From Gemmatimonadota bacterium (lineage in GTDB: Bacteria; Gemmatimonadota; Gemmatimonadetes; Gemmatimonadales; Gemmatimonadaceae): a stretch of 64,000 nucleotides of DNA. The stretch is taken from NCBI GenBank assembly GCA_026387915.1, contig JAPLKS010000018.1:1-64000 (forward strand). Reading direction: 5' to 3'. Numbering within the stretch: the first letter of the stretch is position 1; each line of letters opens with the position of its first letter. This document shows positions 25,801 through 34,863 of this stretch, piece after piece. A model generated the notes under the pieces. The model was not told the origin of the DNA. It saw nothing but the letters and a program-made list of their open reading frames with translations, and did not search any database. Made by a program: the position numbers and the translations under genes.

Positions 25801-26224
25801 CAATGGACTTGTAGATGCCATTGCCCGTGGCGAGGTCTGGGCGAATGATCCCCGCGCCCGTCCCCACGTAAATGATGTTCGGATTAGACGGGGCGACGGC
25901 AATGGCGCCAATAGAGCCCGTGGATTCCTTGTCGAATAACGGCACCCAGGTGGAGCCGTAGTCGGTGGTGCGCCACACCCCGCCATTATCAAAGCCGATG
26001 TAGAACGTATTCGGCTGGCTCGGCACGCCAGACAGCGCACGGGCACGCCCGGCACGCGTGGGGCCGATCTGGCGCCAATGCATCGCGGCGCCTGGGTCAG
26101 CCGACTGCGCGGAGGAAAGGACGGGAAGCGTCGCAGTGGCGACGAGGGTCATCAGGAACAGCGAGCGTGGAATGCGCACGGAAGTGCCTCGTGACGGAAC
26201 GCGGGTGGGATGCGTCGTCTGCAA
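22895..26224 (-). CDS. Secreted BNR/Asp-box repeat protein (VPS10/sortilin-like)
   Basis: 1109 residues with a signal peptide (RSLFLMTLVATATLPVLSSA). Residues about 45-740 carry repeated Asp-box blades: SIDAGKTWTHL, SLDGGKTF, STDGGTTWKPL, SSDAGEHW, THDGGKTW and SFDDGDHWQSL, which form a beta-propeller like sortilin or exo-sialidase-type folds. GTHGRGFWILDD ends the propeller. A beta-sandwich of about 170 residues and a helical region follow, with a Gly/Arg-rich loop near residue 1020. There is no clear glycosidase catalytic set. Such large propellers are common in soil and Gemmatimonadota-like bacteria and their function is unknown. Confidence 0.88.
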   Translation of the reverse strand: MQTTHPTRVPSRGTSVRIPRSLFLMTLVATATLPVLSSAQSADPGAAMHWRQIGPTRAGRARALSGVPSQPNTFYIGFDNGGVWRTTDYGSTWVPLFDKESTGSIGAIAVAPSNPNIIYVGTGAGIIRPDLATGNGIYKSIDAGKTWTHLGLFDTQMIAMIDVDPKDPNRLFVAALGHPYGPSAERGLFRSLDGGKTFQKVLYRDEYTSANDVRIDPNDPNVVYATLWQQQQAFWEGGGFGGGGNGIYKSTDGGTTWKPLTQGLPTVLQANIALAPSNAKVLYAMVASATATGASGPVAFYKSSDAGEHWQLAVTAAGSTRVPDARPLSRIGGGDLPTIVVDPKHENVVYSSSTVMWRTEDAGVNWSAVRGAPGGDDYQKNWINPNNPDIILAVSDQGGVVSANRGLSWSNWYNQPTAAMYHVSTDNDFPYRVCGGQQDSGSACVASRSMDGQITFHDWHPVNIQEYGVAASDPKDPDLVYASARTNVSLYNRKTAQTTQVGPDLSVKGPNGENFGRNVRTMPIQWSPVKPDVLFYASNVVWKSVDHAKSWTRISGDLARQTWEAPASAGKYASTVTPSPLGAITALSPSPKDLNVLWAGTDDGFIQVTTNGGTSWQNVTPAAIKAWTRIFNIEAGHFDTQTAYAAANSMRIDDWNPHFFRTHDGGKTWTEINSGIAGGSVANSIREDPRQKGLLYAATDIQVWVSFDDGDHWQSLRNDMPAISVRDLQVKDDSSCLCSDLIAGTHGRGFWILDDVTPLRQAAAIRAASAAKRAYLVKPVVAVRVRHGTNDATPWPPELPAGENPMPGAILDYYLPADASGDVLLEILDGSGKVVRDYSTKDPVLAVHPANDMAAYDKICQQRPTATFCGLPLYWPAKPITLSAKAGMHRFSWDLHFDPLPVADIEDNGDEGAVGAVPHATYDDVNAPWAPAGNYTVRLTVDGKSYTQPLTLKLDPRVKTPAVALAQIAQLSRGLWDAATAAHAASAEARALSAKVEKLTGADAEAFKAKIDSLAPAPQRGGGRRGGGGRRGGGAGGSSVTLEAASNAMMSAAMAMQGADVAPTDRALATVDRSRKQGAEVMAKWTALKTTGLAGFNAKRKAAGLPEAK

Positions 26225-26296
26225 CGCGACGGCTGATCGGCAACTGCCATGGAGTATGCAGTGCCGACGCCCATTCTGCCACGCATCCCGGCAAAG

Positions 26297-27601
26297 CTAG
26301 AAAAAGAAGAAGGTCTGCCCGCCGCCGTTCAGCGCATCCAGCCGCGGATTGACGATGCTGTTGAGAATGGAGCCAAAGGTGTAGGACAGCCCCACAAAGC
26401 CGCCGTACGAGAACGTCGTGGCCAGCGAGCGCTGCGACGTGAGGATCTCCGCTGGCGTGAGCCCGCCGGCCGCGATGTACAGCTGGTCGTGCACAATCGA
26501 GGCTGTGCCAAAGAAGTTGAGCGAGAGTCCACGCGCAATTCGGATGTTCGTGCTCAAAAAGGCACTCGCATTCTGTTTGGACAGGTCGTGCAGGTACTGT
26601 GAAAAGCTCAGCGATGCATTAAACGAGCCCCACGGCTCCTTCACCTGCGATGCCAGAATCACCTGATGGAGCGGCCGAGTCTCCTTCATTTTGTCGAAGA
26701 TGGTGGCCTCTTGATACCGGTACGTCGCGCCGCCGATGGCATAGAGCGCCACCAGCTGGTGTTGGGACGCTTGCTTCCACGGAAAGAAGTTGTACTCCGC
26801 CGAGCCCACGACCTTGGCGTACAGATCTTGATTGTTGAACTCGGAGTGCCCAAAGCTTCCCGTGCCGCCCACCGACCAGTGGTCGGTGAGGCTCTTGGCC
26901 ACGCGCGACGTACCACCCCAAGAGCGAAGAATGAACGAACTCGACGTGCCGTCATCGTACGTATAGTGCGATTCCCGGTAACTGCCGTTGAGGCTGAAGC
27001 TGAACTTGAGCGCCTCGGTCACTCGGCGCGCCGACGTCGAATACGACACGCTCCGCCGCGTGCTCTGCGACTCTCCGCCAAACGAGCCATTTCCGCTCAC
27101 GTCAAAAATCCACGAGTCCCAGGGATCTCGCATCGGTGAATTGACCGCGCCGTTCGCCGGCGCCTCGAATTCCACCCGGAGCTGCTTCGCGGCGGCCGTG
27201 GTGGCCACAAAACGCACAAGCCCGAGCTTGAACACGCGCACCATCTCACGCCGGATGTTGTCTTCCGTGGCGTCGGTGGAAATCGACGTCGTGAGCGTAT
27301 CGACGCGTCCGGCAAACGCGCGCAGGCCAATGAACTGCATCGTCACCTGCTGGCCGCCGCCACCATTCATGAGCCCGGTAGACAGCAGGTGCACGTCGGC
27401 ATCGTTGCGGTCGCGCGTGAAACTGACAAAGGCGATTTCCCGAAAAAAGAAATCGCGATCACACATCACATTCGGACAGTCCACGTACACTCGGAGGAGT
27501 GGTGAAGGAGCACTCAACGAGGGCGTAGCCTGCGCGGTGACGGTGCGAACGGGCGCCGAGCACAGCACGGCGAAGAACAGCGAAACAAAGAGCTGGCGCA
27601 C
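26297..27601 (-). CDS. Outer-membrane beta-barrel with N-terminal periplasmic domain
   Basis: 434 residues with a signal peptide (MRQLFVSLFFAVLCSAPVRTV). Residues about 35-155 form a soluble domain (LRVYVDCPNVMCDRDFFFRE, VSFTRDRNDADVHLLSTG, RREMVRVFKLGLVRFV) followed by a barrel of alternating strands (SFSLNGSYRESHYTYDDG, VGGTGSFGHSEFNNQDLYA, YSFG-type turns). It ends in FFFF, the aromatic C-terminus that targets outer-membrane barrels. The combination is familiar from uncharacterised proteins of Bacteroidetes- and Gemmatimonadota-type genomes; no function is assigned. Confidence 0.82.
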   Translation of the reverse strand: MRQLFVSLFFAVLCSAPVRTVTAQATPSLSAPSPLLRVYVDCPNVMCDRDFFFREIAFVSFTRDRNDADVHLLSTGLMNGGGGQQVTMQFIGLRAFAGRVDTLTTSISTDATEDNIRREMVRVFKLGLVRFVATTAAAKQLRVEFEAPANGAVNSPMRDPWDSWIFDVSGNGSFGGESQSTRRSVSYSTSARRVTEALKFSFSLNGSYRESHYTYDDGTSSSFILRSWGGTSRVAKSLTDHWSVGGTGSFGHSEFNNQDLYAKVVGSAEYNFFPWKQASQHQLVALYAIGGATYRYQEATIFDKMKETRPLHQVILASQVKEPWGSFNASLSFSQYLHDLSKQNASAFLSTNIRIARGLSLNFFGTASIVHDQLYIAAGGLTPAEILTSQRSLATTFSYGGFVGLSYTFGSILNSIVNPRLDALNGGGQTFFFF

Positions 27602-27752
27602 GTTCGGAGGGGAGAGAGAGGCGAACTCCGAAGCCTAGACAGTGGTGCGCCTGTTGCAAGAGCTGGGCAACCCTTATCCAGACAACTGTATCTCGCTCTT
27701 AGACACTTTCTTCCGCCGAATCGTTGCCGCAGTCAGCCCACGCGCGCTGGCC

Positions 27753-28967
27753 TCAGAGCCCGAGTCGCTGCTGGGCCGCTCCGACCGCATCCCGAAGCCG
27801 CACGACGTCAGCCTCGCTGTTGTACATATAGAACGACGCCCGCGTCGTCGCCGGCATCCCCATTTTCCGCATCAACGGCTGCGCGCAGTGATGTCCCGCC
27901 CGCACGCAAATGTTCTGCGCGTCAAGAATCTGCGAAAGATCGTGGGGGTGCACGCCGTCCACTACGAAGCTCACCACTCCGTTCGACCGCTGCGCCGAGG
28001 TGGGCCCGAGCACTTGAACACCCGCGAGCTCGCCGAGCGCCGTCGCTGCACTACGTCCGAGCGCCGTCTCGTGCGCGTGAATGGCGTCCATACCCACCGA
28101 TTCCAAATATCCAACCGCCGCACCAAGCCCAACGGCACCTTCCACATTCGGCGTGCCAGCCTCGAACTTGTGCGGGATCACATTCCACGTGGTCCGCTCG
28201 TCACCGACGAGCGAAATCATGTCGCCCCCAAACTGGTACGGTGGCATTTTCTCGAGAATCGCGCGCCGCACCACGAGCCCGCCAATCCCCATCGGGCCGA
28301 GCATCTTGTGCCCGCTAAACGCATACGCGTCCACGCCGAGCGCGTCGATGCCTACGGACAGATGCGGGACCGCCTGCGCCCCATCGCACACTACCAGCGC
28401 TCCCACCTTTCGCGCCAGCGCGGAAATCGCCGCTACATCGTTCATCACGCCGAGCGCATTGCTCACGTGCCCGAACGCCACGACTTTGGTGCGGTCGTTG
28501 ATCAGCGATGCGAGATGCGCGAGATCGAGCGCCGTGCCATCAGCCGTGAGTTCCGCAATGCAAAACTCCGCGCCAACGGCCAGGGCGAGCTGCTGCCACG
28601 GCACAAAGTTCGCGTGGTGCTCCATGCGTGTCACCACAATTCGGTCACCCGCCACCACGTTCGCACGGCCCCACGCCGTGGCCAGCAGATTGAGTGATTC
28701 GGTGGTGCCACGCGTGAAAATCAACGTGTCGGCATCCGCCACACCGAGAAAGCGCGCGACCTGCGCCCGGGCGTTGTGGTACGCCTCGGTGGCCAGTCCG
28801 CTCAGTCGGTACGCGCCACGGTGCGGGTTGGCGTTCGCGTCATCGTAATACGCGCGGATCGCATCAACCACCACCCGAGGCTTCTGGCTCGTTGCCGCGG
28901 AATCCAGATACACCAGCTCCGGATGCTTCGCCAACAACGGAAAATCCGACCGCGGTACCAGCCCCAT
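27753..28967 (-). CDS. sufS: Cysteine desulfurase SufS
   Basis: 404 residues. It takes sulfur from cysteine as a persulfide for Fe-S cluster assembly. The Schiff-base Lys is in YAFSGHKMLGPMG, the active-site Cys in RAGHHCAQPLM, and the group II desulfurase landmarks VYLDSAATSQKPR and HHANFVPWQ are present. It is the last gene of the suf operon, 19 bases after sufU, matching the SufS-SufU pairing known from Gram-positive systems. Confidence 0.96.
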   Translation of the reverse strand: MGLVPRSDFPLLAKHPELVYLDSAATSQKPRVVVDAIRAYYDDANANPHRGAYRLSGLATEAYHNARAQVARFLGVADADTLIFTRGTTESLNLLATAWGRANVVAGDRIVVTRMEHHANFVPWQQLALAVGAEFCIAELTADGTALDLAHLASLINDRTKVVAFGHVSNALGVMNDVAAISALARKVGALVVCDGAQAVPHLSVGIDALGVDAYAFSGHKMLGPMGIGGLVVRRAILEKMPPYQFGGDMISLVGDERTTWNVIPHKFEAGTPNVEGAVGLGAAVGYLESVGMDAIHAHETALGRSAATALGELAGVQVLGPTSAQRSNGVVSFVVDGVHPHDLSQILDAQNICVRAGHHCAQPLMRKMGMPATTRASFYMYNSEADVVRLRDAVGAAQQRLGL

Positions 28968-28986
28968 CCCTGCCTCCGTAACGCCG

Positions 28987-29442
28987 TTACCCCTCGTGGG
29001 GCTCCGTGCTCAGTTTTCCTTCGCCCGTCTCGAGTGCGCTCTTCATGGCGTGCCACGCCAGGCTCGCACACTTCACCCGCAACGGAAACCGGAAGACGCC
29101 GCCGAACGCTTTCAGGCGCCCCATACTCGCGCCATCCGTCTTGCCAGTGATCAGGTCGTGAAAATCATCGAACAACTTCTCGGCTTCCGCCTTGGTCTTG
29201 CCCTTGATCGCTGCGGTCATCAACGACGCGCTCGCCTTGGAAATCGAGCACCCCTGTCCCTGAAAACTCACGTCCTCGAGCGTGTCACCGTTGAGCTTCA
29301 CCCACACCGTCACTTGATCGCCGCACATCGGGTTCACTCCGTCCGCGTGGCCGGTGCTCGACTCCATCGCGCGAAAATTCTGCGGCCGACGGTTCTGGTC
29401 GAGGATAATGCTCTGGTACAGTTCGTCGAGTTCGGCGCTCAT
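28987..29442 (-). CDS. sufU: SufU-type sulfur transfer / scaffold protein
   Basis: 151 residues. The three conserved cysteines of the SufU/IscU fold are in NPMCGDQVTVWV, GQGCSISKASA and RVKCASLAWHA, and the SufU-specific insert region (AAIKGKTKAEAEKLFDDFH) separates the second and third. It accepts persulfide from SufS, probably through a zinc-dependent mechanism. It starts two bases after the sufD stop. Confidence 0.95.
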   Translation of the reverse strand: MSAELDELYQSIILDQNRRPQNFRAMESSTGHADGVNPMCGDQVTVWVKLNGDTLEDVSFQGQGCSISKASASLMTAAIKGKTKAEAEKLFDDFHDLITGKTDGASMGRLKAFGGVFRFPLRVKCASLAWHAMKSALETGEGKLSTEPHEG

Positions 29443-29444
29443 CG

Positions 29445-30746
29445 CTACTCCTGTACGGGGCTCACAAAGTGCGCAAAGACCGCCGCTTCCAGTTCGAGGC
29501 GCAACGTGTCCAGCTCAATCGTCTCCAGCACTTCGGCCGCAAAGGCATAGGTCAGCAGCGCGCGCGCGTTATCGGCGCCGATGCCGCGACTCTTCATATA
29601 GAACAGCCCAACCTGATCGAGCTTGCCCACCGTGGCGCCGTGCGTGCACTTCACGTCGTCAGCAAAGATCTCCAGCTGCGGCTTGGTGTCCACGCGCGCG
29701 CCCTCGCTCAGCAGCAACGCATGGTTGGTCTGCTTGCCGTCGGTCTTCTGCGCTTCGGGATCCACGTACACCTTGCCATTGAACACGCCGTGGCTCGAGC
29801 CGTCGAGAATGCCTTTGTACAGTTCACGACTCGCGCAGTTCGGGGCAATGTGCTCCACAAACGTCTGGTGATCGGCGTGCTGCGTGCCATCCACCAAGTA
29901 CAAGCCGTTGAGCTTGGCCTCCGCGCCAGGCCCGAGCATGCGCGTATAAACATTCGTACGGCTCAGCGCGGCCCCTTCAGCAAAGCTGAAGGAGTGGTAC
30001 ACCGAATCGCGTCCCTGTGTCACCTGCACGGTGCCCACATGGAACGCCTCGGTGCTCTCCCGTTGCACCTTGTAATGATCGACGCGCGCGCCATCTCCCA
30101 CTTCAATCTCGGCGACGGCATTCGTGAGGTACTGCGGCGTGCCCACGCTCACATACGTCTCAATAACCGCCATCTGCGCCTGTTCGCCCGCCACCACGAG
30201 GAGTCGCGGATACACGGCGCCGCCCGCGGCCTGCGTATCGCACACATGCACGATATGAATCGGCACGGGAATCACCGCACCCTTGGGCACGTGAATCACC
30301 ACACCATCCGTGGCGAAGGCCGTGTTCATCGCCGTGAACGTCTGATCCTCGTACGACGCGAGCTTGCCGAGCCGCTCCGCGACAAACTCCGGACGCGTCT
30401 TGATCATCTCGGCGAGCGTCGTCACCGTGACGCCTGCTGGCAGACCGTCCATATGGGAAAATTGCTTTTCGAATCGTCCGTTCACGAACACCAGCCGGTG
30501 CCACGAGGCGTCACCGCCGGCCAGTGCGGTAATGTCGTTCGCCGAGTGGGCGCTGGCGCCGGGCTTGACCGCTTTGAACGTGCGCTCAGCAATCGGCGTC
30601 ACGCTCGTGAAGTGCCAGTCCTCGTTGCGCGTGGTCGGAAAGCCCAGCGCGCTAAAGCGATCAAAGGCCGCGCGGCGTAGTTCCGGCAACCACCCATTCG
30701 CCGCCGGTGCGGCCGTGGTCGCAAAGGCATCCGCGTACGAAGTCAC
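29445..30746 (-). CDS. sufD: Fe-S assembly protein SufD
   Basis: 433 residues from GTG 30746, whose G-T-G overlaps the sufC stop as GTGA; a TTG at 30764 would extend the overlap to 22 bases and is less likely. The SUFBD beta-helix core is clear ([71 protein letters not shown]). It pairs with SufB and SufC as the scaffold complex. Confidence 0.95.
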   Translation of the reverse strand: MTSYADAFATTAAPAANGWLPELRRAAFDRFSALGFPTTRNEDWHFTSVTPIAERTFKAVKPGASAHSANDITALAGGDASWHRLVFVNGRFEKQFSHMDGLPAGVTVTTLAEMIKTRPEFVAERLGKLASYEDQTFTAMNTAFATDGVVIHVPKGAVIPVPIHIVHVCDTQAAGGAVYPRLLVVAGEQAQMAVIETYVSVGTPQYLTNAVAEIEVGDGARVDHYKVQRESTEAFHVGTVQVTQGRDSVYHSFSFAEGAALSRTNVYTRMLGPGAEAKLNGLYLVDGTQHADHQTFVEHIAPNCASRELYKGILDGSSHGVFNGKVYVDPEAQKTDGKQTNHALLLSEGARVDTKPQLEIFADDVKCTHGATVGKLDQVGLFYMKSRGIGADNARALLTYAFAAEVLETIELDTLRLELEAAVFAHFVSPVQE

Positions 30747-31489
30747 GCGGCCCCCGTGATCCAATCGTACCCTTTGGCCTCGAGCTCCAATGCCAGTTCC
30801 TTGCCACCGCTCTTCACAATTTTGCCGGCGCTCAGCACGTGCACGAAGTCCGGAATGATATAGTTGAGCAGCCGCTGATAGTGCGTCACCACAATCGTCG
30901 CATTGTCCGGACGCTTCAGCTTGTTCACGCCCTCAGCCACGATGCGCAGCGCATCGATGTCGAGGCCGCTGTCGGTTTCGTCGAGAATTGCGAGCTTGGG
31001 CGCGAGCACCGCCATCTGCAGAATCTCATTGCGCTTCTTCTCGCCACCCGAGAATCCGGCGTTCACCGAACGGTGCAGCATGGCTTCGTCCATCTCCACG
31101 ATCTTGAGCTTCTCGGTCATCAGGTCGAGAAAATCCATCGGGTCCACTTCCTCTTCCCCGTTGGCACGACGCACTTCGTTGTACGCCGAGCGCAGGAAGT
31201 AGGCGTTGGTCACGCCCGGAATTTCCACGGGATATTGGAAGGCGAGGAACACGCCCTTCTGCGCGCGCACTTCCGCGTCCATGTCGAGCAGGTCTTCGCC
31301 GAGGTAGGTCACGGAGCCGCTGGTGACCTCGTAGCCCGGGTGCCCCGCAATGACCTGCGCGAGCGTGCTCTTGCCGCTCCCGTTGGGGCCCATAATCGCA
31401 TGCACTTCGCCCGGCTTGACGGTGAGCGAGATGCCCTTGAGGATTTCTTTGTCGCCAACGTTGGCGTGGAGGTTGTCGATTTTCAGCAT
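30743..31489 (-). CDS. sufC: Fe-S assembly ATPase SufC
   Basis: 248 residues from ATG 31489, where [20 protein letters not shown] begins like other SufC proteins; an in-frame extension upstream is not conserved. Walker [10 protein letters not shown], the signature [13 protein letters not shown] and Walker [17 protein letters not shown] are intact. It is an ABC-type ATPase that drives the SufBCD scaffold. The stop overlaps the sufD start. About 110 bases separate it from sufB, holding a short repeat. Confidence 0.96.
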   Translation of the reverse strand: MLKIDNLHANVGDKEILKGISLTVKPGEVHAIMGPNGSGKSTLAQVIAGHPGYEVTSGSVTYLGEDLLDMDAEVRAQKGVFLAFQYPVEIPGVTNAYFLRSAYNEVRRANGEEEVDPMDFLDLMTEKLKIVEMDEAMLHRSVNAGFSGGEKKRNEILQMAVLAPKLAILDETDSGLDIDALRIVAEGVNKLKRPDNATIVVTHYQRLLNYIIPDFVHVLSAGKIVKSGGKELALELEAKGYDWITGAA

Positions 31490-31545
31490 AGTGGTGTTTC
31501 CGGTATGTATGCGGCGCGGCATCCCAAATGGCGAAACGCGCGGAT

Positions 31546-31587
31546 AGTGCGAGGTGAACGACGGTAAACGACGGTGAACGCGTAACG
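31546..31587. repeat. Short degenerate repeat between sufB and sufC
   Basis: Related units GTGAACGACGGT, AAACGACGGT and GAACGCGTAACGG lie in tandem. They resemble the ACGGTTAAC-type repeats near 45.48 kb and 47.83 kb. Confidence 0.45.
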
Positions 31588-31599
31588 GGACGAGCGGAC

Positions 31600-33033
31600 C
31601 TACCCGACCGATCCTTCGAGCGTGATGCCCAGCAACTGCTGCGCTTCGAGTGCAAATTCCATGGGCAGCTCCTTGAACACCTCACGGCAGAATCCGCTCA
31701 CGATCAGCGAAATCGCCTGCTCCGTGCTCAAGCCGCGCGCCTTACAGTAGAAGATCTGATCTTCGCCAATCTTGGACGTGCTCGCTTCGTGCTCGAGCGT
31801 CGCCGTGTTGTTGGCCACTTCGATATATGGAAAGGTGTGGGCGCCGCACTTGTTGCCGACGAGCATCGAGTCGCACTGGGTATAGTTGCGCGCGTTCTCG
31901 GCCTTGGGGAGCACCTTCACCTGTCCGCGGTACGAGTTCTGTCCCTCGCCCGCCGAAATCCCCTTGGAGATAATCGTGCTCTTGGTGTTCTTCCCCACGT
32001 GGATCATCTTGGTGCCCGTATCGGCCTGCTGCTTGTTGGCCACCACCGCCACCGAGTAGAACTCGCCGACGGAGTTATCGCCCTGCAGAATGACACTCGG
32101 GTACTTCCAGGTGATGGCCGAGCCCGTCTCTACCTGCGTCCATGAGATCTTGGCGTTGGTCATCGCCTTGCCGCGCTTGGTGACGAAGTTGTAAATGCCC
32201 CCCACGCCGTCCTTGTCGCCAGCATACCAGTTCTGCACCGTGCTGTACTTCACGCTCGCGTTGTCGAGCGCGATGATCTCCACCACGGCGGCGTGCAACT
32301 GGTTCTCGTCACGCTTGGGCGCCGTGCAGCCTTCCAGATAGCTGACGCTCGCGCCTTCGTCGGCCACAATCAGCGTGCGCTCGAACTGCCCCGTCTCGGC
32401 CGCATTGATGCGGAAATACGTGGAGAGTTCGATGGGGCACTTCACGCCTTTCGGCACATAGCAGAACGAACCGTCGCTGAAGACTGCGGAGTTGAGCGCG
32501 GCAAAGAAGTTGTCGCTGTACGGCACCACAGACCCGAGGAACCGCTGCACCAGCTCCGGGTGATTGTGCACCGCTTCGCTGAAGGAGCAGAAGATCACGC
32601 CGTGCTTGGAGAGTTCTTCCTTCATGGTGGTGCCCACCGAGACGGAATCGAAAATCGCGTCCACCGCGACGCCCGACATCCGCTTCTGTTCGTTGAGCGA
32701 GATGCCCAGCTTGGCGTACACCTGGAGGAGTTCCGGATCCACTTCGTCGAGCGACTGGAGTGGCTTCACGCTCTTGGGCGCCGAGTAGTAGCGGAGGTTC
32801 TGGTAGTCCACGGGCTTGTACTTGAGGTTCGCCCAGTGCGGCTCCGTCATGGTCTGCCAGCGGCGGAAGGCCTTGAGGCGCCACTCGAGCAGCCACGCCG
32901 GCTCATTCTTTTTGGAGCTAATGAGGCGAACCACATCCTCGTTGACGCCCTTGGGGATGGTGTCGGCGTCGATGTCCGACACGAATCCGTAGGCGTATTC
33001 CTTGTTGACCAGCGACTCAATCGAGGCGCTCAT
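31600..33033 (-). CDS. sufB: Fe-S assembly scaffold SufB
   Basis: 477 residues. It has the SufB landmarks [80 protein letters not shown] and the late [15 protein letters not shown] plus [20 protein letters not shown]. It is the cluster-building subunit of SufBCD. Its ATG overlaps the sufR stop as ATGA, so it is translated together with the regulator. Confidence 0.97.
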   Translation of the reverse strand: MSASIESLVNKEYAYGFVSDIDADTIPKGVNEDVVRLISSKKNEPAWLLEWRLKAFRRWQTMTEPHWANLKYKPVDYQNLRYYSAPKSVKPLQSLDEVDPELLQVYAKLGISLNEQKRMSGVAVDAIFDSVSVGTTMKEELSKHGVIFCSFSEAVHNHPELVQRFLGSVVPYSDNFFAALNSAVFSDGSFCYVPKGVKCPIELSTYFRINAAETGQFERTLIVADEGASVSYLEGCTAPKRDENQLHAAVVEIIALDNASVKYSTVQNWYAGDKDGVGGIYNFVTKRGKAMTNAKISWTQVETGSAITWKYPSVILQGDNSVGEFYSVAVVANKQQADTGTKMIHVGKNTKSTIISKGISAGEGQNSYRGQVKVLPKAENARNYTQCDSMLVGNKCGAHTFPYIEVANNTATLEHEASTSKIGEDQIFYCKARGLSTEQAISLIVSGFCREVFKELPMEFALEAQQLLGITLEGSVG

Positions 33034-33692
33034 AGCGGCTCCTGGTGAACGGGCAGCGAACGGGCTGTGTATTCACAGCTCGAACAGCCGGTGGCAATGT
33101 GTTGATGACGTTCGATGGTGACGCCGAGGACGTCGGAGATGAAGGCGGCTTCGGCGGAACAGACTTCGGGGAACTGCGTGGCGATTTCCTTGACCACGCA
33201 GTTGTGCTCGCGAATGCGGACGTTGCCGGCCGCTTCGTCCGACTCGGCCATGTAGCCCTGCTGGGAGAGCAGGGCGGCGAGGGCACGGGCACGGGCAGGG
33301 AGGGGGAGCGACGCGAGGGCAGGCATCGCCTCGGCGGCGATCGTTTCCCACCGTTTTCGGAAAATGCGCACCACGCCTTCGGCGCCCTGCTCGGCGCGCA
33401 CAACAGTGAGCGCGTCGGCGAGCGGGTTGGCATAGGAGCGCGGAAAGAGCTCTTCGGCTTTAGCGGTGAGGGAGTACGCGTATACCGGGCCGCCCACGCC
33501 ACGTACTTCGCGGCGATAGCGGACGAGTCCCGTGTCTTCCATTTCCTTGAGAATGCGGCGAAGCGCATTGGCGGTGACGCCAAAACGCTGACCGAGTTCT
33601 TTGGCCGTTAGGGGCTGTTCTTTTCGCAGCGCAACGAGGAGATCATTGCGCATCCCCTTGAAGCCCGCGAGAGAAAAAGTGGACGCTTCCAT
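33030..33692 (-). CDS. sufR: SufR-type Fe-S-sensing transcriptional repressor
   Basis: 220 residues. An N-terminal winged helix-turn-helix ([20 protein letters not shown], residues 31-50) precedes an effector domain with cysteines at 165 (HNCVVKEI), 178, 203 and 206 (GCSSCE), matching the spacing used by SufR to bind a [4Fe-4S] cluster. In cyanobacteria and mycobacteria SufR represses the suf operon. As the first gene here it probably autoregulates through the inverted repeats just upstream. Confidence 0.92.
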   Translation of the reverse strand: MEASTFSLAGFKGMRNDLLVALRKEQPLTAKELGQRFGVTANALRRILKEMEDTGLVRYRREVRGVGGPVYAYSLTAKAEELFPRSYANPLADALTVVRAEQGAEGVVRIFRKRWETIAAEAMPALASLPLPARARALAALLSQQGYMAESDEAAGNVRIREHNCVVKEIATQFPEVCSAEAAFISDVLGVTIERHQHIATGCSSCEYTARSLPVHQEPL

Positions 33693-33696
33693 TCCC

Positions 33697-33715
33697 GAAA
33701 AGTAGTCGTCTTTTC
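33697..33715. promoter_or_regulatory. Candidate SufR operator 1
   Basis: GAAAAG-N7-CTTTTC, five bases upstream of the sufR start codon. On the minus strand it overlaps a TTGACG (-35) / TACTTT (-10) pair with 16-base spacing, which would place transcription almost at the ATG. Prediction. Confidence 0.4.
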
Positions 33716-33742
33716 CTATTCGTCAACAAAAGTGTGTCCAGA

Positions 33743-33761
33743 TTATTCTTGCTCGGAATAA
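33743..33761. promoter_or_regulatory. Candidate SufR operator 2
   Basis: TTATTC-N7-GAATAA has the same 6-7-6 geometry as the site 28 bases away. Both lie in the only AT-rich patch of this area. Confidence 0.35.
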
Positions 33762-33784
33762 CGTGCCGCAGCGGCGATAAACGA

Positions 33785-33796
33785 AAACATATGTTT
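33785..33796. promoter_or_regulatory. 12-bp perfect palindrome
   Basis: AAACATATGTTT lies in an AT-rich stretch upstream of the suf operon. It could be a further regulator site; no protein can be assigned. Confidence 0.3.
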
Positions 33797-34180
33797 GTAA
33801 TAGTGAGATAAGTGCAATGAATTTACCAGTTGTAGCGGCTTTCTAATGTCGCCTGTCACGCTTTTAGTCGGTCGGCAACCCACCTTTCCCCTCGGAAGAA
33901 TAGGCCGTCAAAGAGGGGGTACAGTGTGGCACAGTTCCTGCCGATACTTATCGATGAAGGCATGCCTCTCGACGAAGTCAAAACATCGAGTTGGCGAGCC
34001 CACAATACGGCGCGCTCGGGTGGGGGCGCGTGTGCTGGAGACGAGGGGCAACCCTCGGCTTCGCTGGCGCCGCGGTGAGAGATCACCGCGGCGCACGTCT
34101 TTAACCGGGCTAAACGGTTGCGATGCCACCGCCCACCACGCATTCTGTTCTCTTCTCACACAGGTGCGGGGGCCGCGTCG
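33797..34180. other. Gene-poor stretch with a perfect GAGA-loop hairpin
   Basis: I find no convincing gene between the suf promoter and the membrane protein at 34181; the frames present have Arg/Ser-rich, shadow-like composition. A perfect 12-bp stem GCGCCGCGGTGA (34067-34078) / TCACCGCGGCGC (34083-34094) with a GAGA tetraloop is the one distinct element and is followed by CGTCTTTAAC. It could be the terminator of a small RNA. Confidence 0.5.
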
Positions 34181-34747
34181 ATGTTCTTCCTGAAGGAACT
34201 GTGGCTCCCCATGCTCCTCTCTGCCGCGCTCTGCTCCATCATCTCGGCCCTGGCCTGGACCGTGATGCCGCACCATCGCTTTGCCTGGAAGCGCCTTCCC
34301 ACCGAGCCAGACGTCCTCGACGCGCTCCGCAAGGACCTGCCGCCTCCGGGGCTCTACGCATTTCCCTACGCAGCCAACCGCGAACTCGACCGTGCGGACG
34401 TTAAAGTCGCCTTCGAAAAAGGGCCGGTGGGATTCCTCGCCATCGCCAATCGCCGACGGCCGAACCAGCCGGCCATGATGCTCGCCACGGTGCTCTACTT
34501 CTCCGTGACCTCCGTTGCCATTGGCTACATCGCCTGGCTCGCCGCGCCGGGATCCAAACTGGGCGTGCCGACCATACAGACCGCGCGCATCGTGTTCTCC
34601 GTGGCGTTGCTCACGTACGCGGCGAGTTCGTTGCCAGACAGTATCTGGTTCGGACGCCCTTGGCGCGCATTCTTTGCGCAACTGCTCGACGCTACGCTCC
34701 ACGCCGCCGCCACCGCCTTCCTGTTCGCGACGCTCTGGCCGTCGTAA
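34181..34747 (+). CDS. Integral membrane protein, unknown function
   Basis: 188 residues from ATG 34181 (an in-frame ATG at 34118 would add a non-hydrophobic leader). The first helix (LWLPMLLSAALCSIISALAW) is followed by a cytoplasmic or periplasmic segment HHRFAWKRLPTEPDVLDALR ending in PPPGLYAFPY, then three more hydrophobic spans (residues about 93-113, 124-145, 159-185). The arrangement recurs in conserved bacterial membrane proteins without known role. Confidence 0.8.
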   Translation: MFFLKELWLPMLLSAALCSIISALAWTVMPHHRFAWKRLPTEPDVLDALRKDLPPPGLYAFPYAANRELDRADVKVAFEKGPVGFLAIANRRRPNQPAMMLATVLYFSVTSVAIGYIAWLAAPGSKLGVPTIQTARIVFSVALLTYAASSLPDSIWFGRPWRAFFAQLLDATLHAAATAFLFATLWPS

Positions 34748-34863
34748 CCGGCGTGCCGTGTAGCAGCCGCACACGCGCTTCCCATTTGGCGCTCGCCACA
34801 CGGGATGCGGGGACGCGCCTTCGGCGATAAGTTCGCTCCGTACCCTCTGCGGAGTTTTCGAAA

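Noticed and set aside
27602-27752. Possible tRNA between sufS and the barrel gene
   Set aside because: No acceptor stem, T-loop or anticodon arm could be built from either strand.
29469-30680. A plus-strand open frame of 403 codons opposite sufD
   Set aside because: sufD is well supported; the opposite frame has no recognizable domain.
33846-34193. A 115-codon plus-strand frame between sufR and the membrane protein
   Set aside because: Arg/Ser/Gly-rich with no start signal, and overlapping frames on the minus strand look equally poor. The stretch is better described as non-coding with a hairpin.
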